From: Corynebacterium accolens
GTDB lineage: Bacteria > Actinomycetota > Actinomycetes > Mycobacteriales > Mycobacteriaceae
Reading direction: 5' to 3'
DNA length: 5,533 nt
NCBI RefSeq assembly: GCF_030515985.1
Contig: NZ_CP100376.1
Span: forward strand, 1,769,723-1,775,255
Part shown: positions 1 through 5,533 of the stretch, one piece after another
Layout of the letters: each line of letters opens with the position of its first letter
Numbering within the stretch: the first letter of the stretch is position 1
Program-made: the position numbers and the translations under genes
The notes under the pieces: model-generated
Told to the model about the DNA's origin: nothing
Seen by the model: the letters and a program-made list of their open reading frames with translations, nothing else
Databases searched by the model: none

Positions 1-102
1 GACGATAAGCTGGACATTCTTCCCGGCCACGGCCCAACCTCGACCATGCGTCAGGAGAGGGCGACCAACCCATTCCTGCGAAAATCCCATGGGGTAGTCT
101 AG
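1..102 (+). CDS. MBL-fold metallo-hydrolase, C-terminal end (5' part outside window)
   Basis: Frame 1 is open from the left edge to a TAG at 100-102 and encodes 33 residues. They contain the sequence [10 protein letters not shown] followed by [16 protein letters not shown] turn followed by a T-T/S-x-E-x-x-x-NP segment is typical of the last metal-site strand and C-terminal helix of glyoxalase-II-like metallo-beta-lactamase-fold hydrolases; the His in PGHG corresponds to a metal ligand in that family. In actinobacteria such a gene commonly lies directly upstream of hisS, which supports the call. The stop codon shares its last base with the GTG start candidate of hisS, so the two genes are very likely co-transcribed. 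The substrate cannot be told from this fragment; hydroxyacylglutathione hydrolase is unlikely in an organism that uses mycothiol. Confidence 0.75.
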   Translation, partial: DDKLDILPGHGPTSTMRQERATNPFLRKSHGVV

Positions 103-1391
103 TGACCATGAGTGAAGAGAAGCGGTTCCAGGCACTGTCCGCACCGAAGGGTGTGCCAGACTATTTCCCACCAGAGTCTGCGACTTTTTATAAGGTCCGC
201 CAGACCATGGTGGAACAGGCGCATCTTTCCGGCTTTCAGCACATTGAATTGCCCATTTTTGAAGATACCGCGCTCTTTGCCCGCGGCGTGGGCGAATCTA
301 CCGACGTGGTCTCCAAGGAGATGTACACCTTTGCAGATCGCGGCGATCGCTCAGTGACCCTGCGCCCAGAGGGCACCGCGGGTGTGATGCGCTCGGTCAT
401 TCAACACAATCTGGACCGCGGTCAGCTGCCGGTAAAGCTGAACTACAGCGGGCCGTTCTTCCGCTATGAGCGCCCGCAGGCAGGGCGCTACCGCCAGCTT
501 CAGCAGGTTGGCGTGGAAGCCATTGGCGTCGACGATCCCGCATTGGATGCGGAGGTCATCGCCCTGGCGGATCGCTCCTATAGGGCCCTGGGACTTTCCG
601 GGTACCGCCTGGAATTGACCAGCTTGGGCGACCGGAATTGCCGGCCCGCCTACCGCGAAAAGCTGCAGGAATTCCTGTTTAAGCTGGACTTGGATGAGGA
701 AACCCGCCGCCGCGCGGAGATCAATCCCTTGCGCGTCTTGGACGATAAGCGCCCAGACATGCAGGAGCAGCTTGCCGATGCCCCATTGATGCTCGACTAC
801 CTCAACGCCGAGTGCCGCGAGCACTTTGAGACCGTAACCGGCATGCTGGATGATATGGGTGTTGCCTACGAAATCAACCCGCGCATGGTGCGCGGCTTGG
901 ACTACTACACCAAGACCTGTTTTGAATTCGTCCACGATGGCCTGGGTGCGCAATCCGGTATTGGCGGCGGTGGCCGCTACGACGGGTTGATGGCGCAGCT
1001 TGGCGGCCAAGATCTCTCGGGCATCGGCTATGGCCTCGGCGTCGACCGCGCCATCCTCGCCCTTGAAACGGAGGGAATCACCTTAGAAGGCAGTGATTCC
1101 CGCGTGGACGTCTACGGCATTGCCTTGGGCGCAGCGGCCAAGCGCCGCATGACCGGGATCATCAATGACCTGCGCAAGGCGGGAATCGCCGCGGACATGT
1201 CCTTTGGTGATCGCGGCCTTAAGGGGGCGATGAAGGGCGCTGACCGCGCGGGCGCGCGCTTTGCTCTGGTCTTGGGAGACCAAGAACTAGACAATGGCAC
1301 CGTCGCCGTGAAGGACTTGGCCGCCCACGAACAGCGCGATGTTGAACTATCGCAGCTGGTTGCCATTCTGGGGCAGGATCTAGAAGGCTAA
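102..1391 (+). CDS. hisS: Histidine--tRNA ligase (histidyl-tRNA synthetase)
   Basis: This cytoplasmic class II aminoacyl-tRNA synthetase charges tRNA-His with histidine using ATP. At 429 residues it has the normal bacterial length. Visible in order are KGVPDYFPP near residue 16, the histidine-binding TLRPEGT (86-92), motif 2 [14 protein letters not shown] (119-132), the HisRS-specific RGLDYYTKT (264-272) with the catalytic arginine R264, the GGGGRYDGL glycine loop (288-296), and motif 3 [13 protein letters not shown] (307-319). The anticodon-binding domain covers roughly residues 333-425. The longest start is GTG at 102, overlapping the upstream stop; ATG at 108 gives MSEEKRF and is equally plausible. 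A GGGG run at 91-94 is the only purine-rich candidate ribosome site and fits the GTG better by spacing, so expression may depend on coupling to the upstream gene. No promoter is seen in the 101 bases before it. All catalytic motifs are intact. Confidence 0.97.
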   Translation: MTMSEEKRFQALSAPKGVPDYFPPESATFYKVRQTMVEQAHLSGFQHIELPIFEDTALFARGVGESTDVVSKEMYTFADRGDRSVTLRPEGTAGVMRSVIQHNLDRGQLPVKLNYSGPFFRYERPQAGRYRQLQQVGVEAIGVDDPALDAEVIALADRSYRALGLSGYRLELTSLGDRNCRPAYREKLQEFLFKLDLDEETRRRAEINPLRVLDDKRPDMQEQLADAPLMLDYLNAECREHFETVTGMLDDMGVAYEINPRMVRGLDYYTKTCFEFVHDGLGAQSGIGGGGRYDGLMAQLGGQDLSGIGYGLGVDRAILALETEGITLEGSDSRVDVYGIALGAAAKRRMTGIINDLRKAGIAADMSFGDRGLKGAMKGADRAGARFALVLGDQELDNGTVAVKDLAAHEQRDVELSQLVAILGQDLEG

Positions 1392-1401
1392 ACGCAGGAT
1401 C

Positions 1402-1440
1402 AAAAAAGGGGGCACCGAAATTACTCGGTGCCGCCCTTTT
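1402..1440. terminator. Bidirectional Rho-independent terminator between hisS and sdaA
   Basis: The arms GGCACCGA (1411-1418) and TCGGTGCC (1425-1432) pair perfectly around a 6-base loop. After a single bulged G at 1433 the stem continues with GGG:CCC and AAAA:TTTT, making about 15 pairs. The plus strand ends in TTTT after the stem. The minus strand ends in TTTTTT because of the A run at 1402-1407. The hairpin begins 10 bases after the hisS stop and ends 16 bases before the sdaA stop, so it is well placed to end both convergent transcripts. Confidence 0.92.
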
Positions 1441-1456
1441 ATGTGCTTTTGACTGA

Positions 1457-2866
1457 TTAGCACTCCACCTGGGAAACGCTAAAGCCCATCGTCTTGGCCA
1501 AGCCGCCGAGGGAGGTCTCCTTGTACTTGGAGAGCATATCGCGGCCCGTATCCGCCATGGTTTGTACGGCATTATCTAGGGTGACGTGGTGGGTGCCTTC
1601 ACCCATCATCGCCATGCGGGCGGCGTTAATGGATTTCACCGCGCCGATGGCGTTGCGCTCAATACAGGGGATCTGCACTAATCCACCTACCGGGTCACAG
1701 GTAAGGCCGAGGTTGTGTTCAAGGGCGATCTCTGCCGCATTTTCTACCTGGGCAGGCGTTGCACCAAGGAGTGCTGCCATTCCCGCAGCGGACATGGACG
1801 AGGCGGAGCCGACTTCTCCCTGGCAGCCCACCTCGGCGCCGGAAATTGAGGCATTTTGTTTGATGATCATGCCGATTGCGCCGGCGGTGAGCAGGTAGCG
1901 GCGTGCGGATTCGCGGCAGAAGCCACCATGGAAATCGCGCGCATAGTGCAAGACTGCGGGAATGATGCCGCAGGCGCCGTTGGTGGGCGCGGTGATAACG
2001 CGGCCGCCCGCAGCGTTTTGCTCGTTGACCGCTAAGGCGAAGAGGTTGACCCATTCCATGGCGGAAAATCCAGAGTGTGGGTCATTTTTCTGCTCGAGCA
2101 GCTGCGCATACATCTTGGGGGCACGCCGCGGCACTCGGAGACCACCGGGCAAGAGGCCCTTGGTGGAAATGCCATCGGTCACGCATTCGCGCATGATGTC
2201 CCATACGAGGTCCAAGTGGCGCAGGACAAAATCCGCGCCGCCCTCGTCCTGATGAAGTACTTCCTCATTGGCGAGGACGATTTCCCAAATATCTTTGTCG
2301 TTGGCCTCGCAGAGGTTGAGCAGTTCTTCACCGGTGGTGAACTCATAAGGCACGGTATCTTCTACGGTTGCTGCGGCAACGCCGGCGGGTACCTCGTGGC
2401 TATCGGCCATCTCCGCGTCTAACTCTTTGCGGGAGAGGATGAAGCCACCGCCGACGGAGAAGTACTGCTCGTCTTCAGCCAAGATAGTGCCATCAGCATC
2501 CCAGGCCTTGAAGATCATGCCGTTGGGGTGCTGGGGCAGTGGCTCGTTCTCAAAGGCAATTTCGTAGTCGACGGAGCCGGACGGGCCGGAGATGTTGCCT
2601 TCACTGGGGATTATGCCGCCGGCTTGTGGCTCGGCATCGATGGGAACGGTCAGCGGCTCCCAACCGGCGAGTCCCAGAATGACGGCGCGGTCGGAGGCGT
2701 GGCCGCGCCCAGTGGCGGCAAGCGAACCGCGCAGCTCCGCGGAGACGCGGGCGGGATGGGTATCGAGGGATTCTAGAAATTGCTTCGCGGCGCGCATCGG
2801 CCCAACCGTGTGTGAGGAGGAGGGACCAATGCCGATGGCGAAAATGTCAGTAACGCTAATAGTCAT
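1457..2866 (-). CDS. sdaA: L-serine ammonia-lyase (L-serine dehydratase), iron-sulfur dependent, single chain
   Basis: The enzyme deaminates L-serine to pyruvate and ammonia in the cytoplasm with a [4Fe-4S] cluster rather than PLP. The 469 residues carry the beta domain first (about 1-160, with IGIGPSSSHTVGPMRAA at 11-27) and the alpha catalytic domain after it (about 190-469, with PTNGACG at 294-300, GAEVGCQGEVGSASSM at 343-358 and LTCDPVGGLVQIPC at 388-401). C348, C390 and C401 have the 42- and 11-residue spacing of the cluster cysteines in the Legionella enzyme. The fused order with no ACT domain matches the E. coli SdaA type. The last residue is C469, matching the Legionella C-terminal cysteine that occupies the active site. 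ATG at 2866 is chosen because AAGG (minus strand, 2878-2875) lies 8 bases ahead. The gene is monocistronic or follows read-through from the flavin operon, and ends at the shared terminator. Confidence 0.96.
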   Translation of the reverse strand: MTISVTDIFAIGIGPSSSHTVGPMRAAKQFLESLDTHPARVSAELRGSLAATGRGHASDRAVILGLAGWEPLTVPIDAEPQAGGIIPSEGNISGPSGSVDYEIAFENEPLPQHPNGMIFKAWDADGTILAEDEQYFSVGGGFILSRKELDAEMADSHEVPAGVAAATVEDTVPYEFTTGEELLNLCEANDKDIWEIVLANEEVLHQDEGGADFVLRHLDLVWDIMRECVTDGISTKGLLPGGLRVPRRAPKMYAQLLEQKNDPHSGFSAMEWVNLFALAVNEQNAAGGRVITAPTNGACGIIPAVLHYARDFHGGFCRESARRYLLTAGAIGMIIKQNASISGAEVGCQGEVGSASSMSAAGMAALLGATPAQVENAAEIALEHNLGLTCDPVGGLVQIPCIERNAIGAVKSINAARMAMMGEGTHHVTLDNAVQTMADTGRDMLSKYKETSLGGLAKTMGFSVSQVEC

Positions 2867-2874
2867 GGTGAAAG

Positions 2875-2878
2875 CCTT
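2875..2878 (-). promoter_or_regulatory. Ribosome-binding site of sdaA (weak)
   Basis: AAGG on the minus strand lies 8 bases ahead of the ATG at 2866. It supports that start but is short, and it adjoins the 14-bp palindrome at 2879-2892, so access to it could be controlled. Confidence 0.5.
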
Positions 2879-2892
2879 AAGAAACCTTTCTT
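2879..2892. repeat. 14-bp palindrome in the sdaA leader
   Basis: AAGAAA-CC-TTTCTT is a perfect inverted repeat with a 2-base centre, immediately upstream of the sdaA ribosome site. The centre is too short for an RNA hairpin unless the inner pairs open. It could be an operator or chance in AT-rich DNA. Confidence 0.4.
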
Positions 2893-2950
2893 GGTAGCAA
2901 GAGAGTTATCAGTCCAAGAGCATGAAAAAGAGATTTTCTCAGGCGCGGGG

Positions 2951-2979
2951 ATTCAAGTGGAACATTTCTAAAATTCAAG
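2951..2979. repeat. Direct repeat ATTCAAG, 22-bp period
   Basis: ATTCAAG occurs at 2951-2957 and again at 2973-2979. The 22-bp offset is close to two helical turns. The pair lies just downstream of the predicted sdaA start point, and the second copy overlaps both the inner end of the inverted-repeat arm and the -10. Seven-base repeats are short, so chance is a real alternative. Confidence 0.3.
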
Positions 2980-3006
2980 CGTAGAGAAATATGTGACATG
3001 TATCAA
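2978..3006 (-). promoter_or_regulatory. Candidate sigma-A type promoter of sdaA
   Basis: On the minus strand TTGATA (3006-3001) is followed after 17 bases by TACGCT (2983-2978). The -35 matches the consensus at five of six positions; the -10 keeps only the TA...T frame. The predicted start near 2971 gives a leader of about 105 bases. No terminator is visible after the FMN reductase stop at 3036, so some sdaA message could also come from read-through. Confidence 0.5.
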
Positions 3007-3007
3007 T
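2992..3007. promoter_or_regulatory. Candidate GlxR (CRP-family) binding site
   Basis: TGTGA-CATGTA-TCAAT resembles the corynebacterial cAMP-regulator consensus TGTGA-N6-TCACA, with a perfect left half and the first three bases of the right half. It covers the candidate sdaA -35, a position expected to give repression. The sequence match is seen; binding is inferred. Confidence 0.35.
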
Positions 3008-3035
3008 TTTAGAATATGCGATAGGTATTGCGGCG

Positions 3036-3704
3036 CTAGTGCTTTCCGTCGTATTGGGACAAAATTTCCTCGAAAGGCAGAAATTCCTCGTCCACTCCGA
3101 TCCCAGTGGGGCGGGAATGGGGTCCGGGCTTAGGGGCATCGGCAAGCCCGGCGACCCGATCCGTTGGGCGGATCATCTGATCTGCAAGCTGGGTGGCGGC
3201 GCGCTCGATGCGGCTGCGAATGCGCGCGCCCTCGGCGGTGCCCAGATCTTCTGTTGCCTGGAAAATGCCGGTGGGAACGACGTGGGCGTGCAGGTAATTC
3301 AATAGGGGGCGCAGCGCATAGTCCAAGATGAGCGCGTGGCGCGGTGAACCGCCCGTAGCGGCAACGATGGTAGGCAGTTCCTCCAAGGCGTGCGAATCCA
3401 GAACATCAAAAAACATCTTGAACAGCCCGGAGTAGCTTCCTTGGAACGCGGGCGTGACGGCAATAAAGCCATCGGCCGTAGACAGCAGCTCTTTCGCTTC
3501 ATCCAAGTGGGGCGTCGGGGCCGCCCAATTGGTCATGGCCGTGGCCAATTCAGAAGCAAGGGTGCGCACCTCAATGATGTGGGTGTTCACGCCTTCACCG
3601 CGTGCGGAAATCTTTGCCTCGGTGGCTTCTGCAATAGTCTCAGCTAATTGCCGGGTAGATGATGGCTCCGATAGCCCGGCCGTGAGGACAACCAAAGATC
3701 GCAT
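3036..3704 (-). CDS. FMN reductase partnered with the LLM monooxygenase (CE1759-like family)
   Basis: This 222-residue flavodoxin-fold protein probably reduces FMN with NAD(P)H and passes it to the upstream-encoded monooxygenase. It starts with a beta strand, MRSLVVLTAGL, and a flavin-phosphate loop SEPSSTRQL (12-20). It continues with TPAFQGSYSGLFKMFFDVLD (84-103), the hallmark of NADPH-dependent FMN reductases, and ATGGSPRHA (116-124), which contributes the second flavin-binding loop. After the core (about residue 178) comes a Pro/Gly-rich linker and an acidic-aromatic tail, DEEFLPFEEILSQYDG, that the generic fold does not need. ATG at 3704 follows the upstream TAA by 3 bases with an AGGAGG 8 bases ahead, so translation is probably coupled. 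Family membership rests on motifs plus the neighbour. MsuE/SsuE-type alkanesulfonate reductases are the nearest alternative; no sulfonate transporter genes are visible. Confidence 0.88.
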   Translation of the reverse strand: MRSLVVLTAGLSEPSSTRQLAETIAEATEAKISARGEGVNTHIIEVRTLASELATAMTNWAAPTPHLDEAKELLSTADGFIAVTPAFQGSYSGLFKMFFDVLDSHALEELPTIVAATGGSPRHALILDYALRPLLNYLHAHVVPTGIFQATEDLGTAEGARIRSRIERAATQLADQMIRPTDRVAGLADAPKPGPHSRPTGIGVDEEFLPFEEILSQYDGKH

Positions 3705-3707
3705 TGT

Positions 3708-4820
3708 TTAGTCCTCCTTTCCAGGGCTTACGCGAAAGTGTGGGGAATCTGGGTGCTGCTTGAGCGTGGCATGCGTTGGTGGGTCTGAGGGTACATGGTC
3801 TGGTCGCCGCTGCTCAAAGCGTCGGCGGAGCTCTGGGACGACTTGAGTGCCAAGAATTTCTATCTGCTTGAGCACCACTTCTTGCGGCAGGCCCGCGTGA
3901 TCGATGAGGAAGAGCTGGCGTTGGTAATCGCCCACGTAGTCCGCAAATTTCAGGGTGCGCTCAATAACCTGCTCTGCGGTACCCACGGTCAGCGGGGTGT
4001 AGTCAGTAAACTCCTCCAGGCTAGGCCCGTGCCCGTACACGGGTGCGTTATCGAAGTACGGGCGGAAGAACTTCTTGGCTTCCTCTTCAGTATCGCCAAT
4101 GAATACCTGGCCGCCGAGACCCACGATGGCTTGGTCGGCCTGACCGTGGCCATAGGAGGCGAAGCGGCGCCGGTACATGGTGACCATCTTGGCCGTGTGT
4201 TCCTGATTCCAGAAAATATTATTGTGGAAGAACCCGTCGCCATAATAGGCCGCTTGTTCTGCAATCTGTGTAGAGCGAATTGAGCCGTGCCATACAAACG
4301 GCGGGACGCCATCGAGGGGCGCCGGGGTAGAGGTAAACGCCTGCAACGGGGTGCGGAATTTGCCCTCCCAGTTGACGCTATTTTCGCGCCACAGGCGGCG
4401 CAGCAAGTGGTAATTTTCCACGGCCAAGGGGATGCCTTGGCGGATATCTTTGCCAAACCACGGGTAGACGGGGCCGGTATTGCCGCGTCCCATCATCAGG
4501 TCCACACGGCCGCCGGAAAGGTGCTGCAAAAAGGCGTAATCTTCCGCGATCTTTACCGGGTCATTGGTGGTAATTAGCGTCGTGGAGGTAGAAAGCTGCA
4601 GGCGCTTAGTCTGCGCCGCAATATAGGCCAGGTGGGTCGTCGGGGAGGAGGGGACGAAGGGCGGGTTGTGGTGCTCGCCTGTGGCAAAGACATCGAGGCC
4701 CACTTCTTCCGCCTTGAGCGCGATTTCCGTAATATTGCGGATTCGCTCCGCCTCTGACGGGGTTTCGCCCGTCGTTGGATCGGTGGTCACATCTCCGACC
4801 GTGAAAATGCCAAATTGCAT
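3708..4820 (-). CDS. LLM-class flavin-dependent oxidoreductase (luciferase-like, CE1758-like family)
   Basis: This 370-residue protein has the luciferase-like TIM-barrel fold and is expected to use reduced FMN and oxygen to oxidise an unknown substrate in the cytoplasm. Family signatures are the opening strand MQFGIFTVGDV, FATGEHHNPPF (45-55) with the E-H-H active-site triplet, the LSTSTTLITTNDPVKIAEDYAFLQ stretch (about 76-99), LSGGRVDLMMGRGN (101-114), FVWHGSIRSTQIAEQAA (175-191), and VGTAEQVIERTLKFADYVG (279-297). A polar, proline- and histidine-rich tail follows residue 335. The ATG at 4820 has AAAGGGA 4 bases ahead and a -35/-10 pair above it. It is first in a two-gene operon with its own reductase, which points to a two-component monooxygenase. 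F420-dependent relatives share the fold, but the adjacent FMN reductase favours FMN. The substrate cannot be read from the sequence. Confidence 0.93.
   Translation of the reverse strand: MQFGIFTVGDVTTDPTTGETPSEAERIRNITEIALKAEEVGLDVFATGEHHNPPFVPSSPTTHLAYIAAQTKRLQLSTSTTLITTNDPVKIAEDYAFLQHLSGGRVDLMMGRGNTGPVYPWFGKDIRQGIPLAVENYHLLRRLWRENSVNWEGKFRTPLQAFTSTPAPLDGVPPFVWHGSIRSTQIAEQAAYYGDGFFHNNIFWNQEHTAKMVTMYRRRFASYGHGQADQAIVGLGGQVFIGDTEEEAKKFFRPYFDNAPVYGHGPSLEEFTDYTPLTVGTAEQVIERTLKFADYVGDYQRQLFLIDHAGLPQEVVLKQIEILGTQVVPELRRRFEQRRPDHVPSDPPTHATLKQHPDSPHFRVSPGKED
3713..3718 (-). promoter_or_regulatory. Strong Shine-Dalgarno of the FMN reductase, inside the LLM gene end
   Basis: AGGAGG on the minus strand overlaps the last codons (…GKED) of the monooxygenase gene and lies 8 bases before the reductase ATG at 3704. 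It fixes that start and indicates coupled, high translation of the second gene. It is much stronger than the site in front of sdaA. Confidence 0.85.
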
Positions 4821-4833
4821 GGTGTCCCTTTCT

Positions 4834-4856
4834 ACGTACCTATAATCATTGTACGT
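4834..4856. repeat. Inverted repeat ACGTAC-N11-GTACGT around the LLM operon -10
   Basis: ACGTAC (4834-4839) and GTACGT (4851-4856) are perfect reverse complements separated by 11 bases. The candidate -10 hexamer lies between and against the first arm. The size and position fit a dimeric repressor operator, but no regulator gene is adjacent. Confidence 0.4.
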
Positions 4857-4866
4857 GACATGTCAA
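4839..4866 (-). promoter_or_regulatory. Candidate promoter of the LLM-FMN reductase operon
   Basis: On the minus strand a perfect TTGACA (4866-4861) is followed after 16 bases by TATAGG (4844-4839). The -35 is consensus; the -10 has TATA but lacks the final T. The start would fall near 4832, giving a very short leader of about 12 bases that still contains the AAAGGGA ribosome site. Confidence 0.5.
4856..4865. promoter_or_regulatory. Perfect 10-bp palindrome over the LLM operon -35
   Basis: TGACATGTCA is fully self-complementary and covers five of the six -35 bases of the candidate promoter. A protein bound here would block RNA polymerase, so it is a plausible operator. No regulator was identified. 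Confidence 0.4.
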
Positions 4867-4916
4867 CAACGTGGGAGGGGAGATTGTTCCCAAACGAGTA
4901 AAGAGGGGGACGGGAA

Positions 4917-5533
4917 TTAGCTGTAGACCCCGCGCCCCAAGGTGTCGCACTCAGCCATCCGGCCGGAATTATAACCAGCAAGGAAAGCCCGCTGGCGTTG
5001 CTCGGAGGAGCCGTGCGTCCACGCATCGGGTTGGACCTGCCCGGTGGAACGCCGCTGGATATTATCGTCGCCCACAGCCTGCGCCGCGGTGACTGCGTCA
5101 GCGACCTGCTGCTGGGAAATCGGTTCCAGCAGCGCATCCTCGCCCTTATCTGCATGAGAAGCCCAAATACCTGCGTAGCAATCTGCCTGGAGCTCGATCT
5201 TTACCGCATTGGAATCCGCGCCGGGGTCGTTATAGTCAGATAGCTGCAGCGTGCCCTCGAGCTGCTGAATGTGGTGGCCAAACTCGTGGGCGACGATGTA
5301 CATCTGCGCGAATGGGGCATTGTGCGCGCCGTAGTTGCTCAGGGAATCGAAAAAGGTGGTATCGAAATACGCCGATTGGTCGGCGGGGCAATAAAAGGGA
5401 CCCGTGGCTGAAGAGGCGGTGCCGCAACCGGAATTGGTGGAGCCATTAAAAATCACCCGGCCAGGGTTGGTGTATTCGATGCCGGCTTGCTCGGGCAGCT
5501 CGGCGGTCCAGACGTTATCCACGCTCATGGCGG
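4917..5533 (-). CDS. ypfJ: Neutral zinc metallopeptidase, YpfJ/KPN_02809-like, C-terminal part (5' end outside window)
   Basis: The frame is open through the right edge and ends at TAA 4919-4917; at least 204 residues are present. Counting from the in-frame Met at 5528, which is internal rather than a likely start, it shows GCGTASSATGPFYCPADQSAYFD (34-56), the zinc-binding HEFGHH (81-86; H81 and H85 as ligands, E82 catalytic), IELQADCYAGIWA (111-123) with E112 as the expected third ligand, GDDNIQ (153-158), and a THGSSEQRQRAFLAGYNSG block (171-189). The order and spacing match E. coli YpfJ, which has an N-terminal membrane segment that would lie outside this window. C35, C47, C117 and C194 could form disulfides if the domain is extracytoplasmic. 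The biological substrate of the family is not established. No clear terminator follows the stop before the LLM promoter. Confidence 0.9.
   Translation of the reverse strand, partial: AMSVDNVWTAELPEQAGIEYTNPGRVIFNGSTNSGCGTASSATGPFYCPADQSAYFDTTFFDSLSNYGAHNAPFAQMYIVAHEFGHHIQQLEGTLQLSDYNDPGADSNAVKIELQADCYAGIWASHADKGEDALLEPISQQQVADAVTAAQAVGDDNIQRRSTGQVQPDAWTHGSSEQRQRAFLAGYNSGRMAECDTLGRGVYS

Larger units (their letters stand above)
2966..3014. repeat. 10-bp inverted repeat bracketing the sdaA promoter
   Basis: TTCTAAAATT at 2966-2975 and AATTTTAGAA at 3005-3014 are perfect reverse complements separated by 29 bases. The similarity extends outward as CAT-TTCTAAAATT against CATATTCTAAAATT. One arm overlaps the candidate -35 and the other covers the predicted transcription start. 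This placement is typical of a pair of operator sites bound by one regulator. The regulator is not known and no gene for one is in the window. Confidence 0.55.

Noticed and set aside
351..1010. 219-codon open frame on the minus strand inside hisS
   Set aside because: It lies fully antisense to intact hisS, has no recognisable domain, and is explained by codon bias in GC-rich coding DNA.
2893..2930. Alternative sdaA promoter with GATAAC as -10 closer to the gene
   Set aside because: No acceptable -35 at 16-18 bases; the TTGATA/TACGCT pair upstream is better, although its -10 is also imperfect.
2926..2942. GAGA-AAA-TCTC followed by TTTTT on the minus strand as a terminator or attenuator
   Set aside because: The stem is only 4 weak pairs in AT-rich DNA; unlikely to stop polymerase.
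2939..2965. Tiny minus-strand ORF MFHLNPRA in the sdaA leader as a possible leader peptide
   Set aside because: No ribosome site precedes it, it is not enriched in serine or related codons, and no attenuator hairpin with a U tract follows.
3795..4283. 162-codon plus-strand open frame inside the LLM gene
   Set aside because: Antisense shadow of a well-supported gene; no family motif and no separate promoter or ribosome site seen.
4887..4916. TTCCC...GGGAA inverted repeat after the metallopeptidase stop as a terminator
   Set aside because: Five pairs with a loop of about 20 bases and no following T tract; not a convincing terminator.
1..5533. CRISPR arrays, tRNA or rRNA genes, insertion sequences, toxin-antitoxin or phage genes
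   Set aside because: No regularly spaced repeats, cloverleaf, transposase or phage-like reading frame was seen on either strand.

Overview
The window looks like chromosomal DNA from an actinobacterium, most probably a Corynebacterium. The reasons are a moderately high GC content, the gene pair of a luciferase-like monooxygenase with its own FMN reductase (of the CE1758/CE1759 type named after C. efficiens), and a metallo-beta-lactamase-fold gene running straight into hisS. The genus is an inference from protein style and gene order; no search was run.

Layout. On the plus strand, the last 33 codons of a metallo-beta-lactamase-fold hydrolase (1-102) overlap the start of hisS, histidyl-tRNA synthetase (102-1391). 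A strong hairpin at 1402-1440 has A/T tracts on both sides and separates hisS from the minus-strand genes, apparently ending transcription from both directions. On the minus strand follow sdaA, an iron-sulfur L-serine dehydratase (2866-1457), then a 169-bp regulatory gap (2867-3035). Upstream of that gap is a tightly coupled two-gene operon: a luciferase-like flavin monooxygenase (4820-3708) and, 3 bp after it, an FMN reductase (3704-3036). A 96-bp promoter gap (4821-4916) separates this operon from the 3' part of a secreted-type or membrane-anchored neutral zinc metallopeptidase of the YpfJ family (4917 to the right edge).

How the genes work together. The hydrolase and hisS are probably co-transcribed housekeeping genes. 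SdaA deaminates serine to pyruvate. It carries the three cluster cysteines at the family's spacing and ends in a cysteine, the residue known in the Legionella enzyme to fold back into the active site. The monooxygenase and reductase form a self-contained two-component flavin system, with the reductase supplying reduced FMN. Their substrate is unknown, and this is the least characterised biology in the window.

The most unusual non-coding structure lies in front of sdaA. A perfect 10-bp inverted repeat brackets a candidate promoter, with one arm touching the -35 and the other at the predicted start point, and a GlxR-like half-palindrome covers the -35. The promoter of the monooxygenase operon has a different palindrome over its -35 but shares a 9-base word with the sdaA promoter. 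No mobile element, CRISPR array, tRNA, rRNA or prophage signal was seen.
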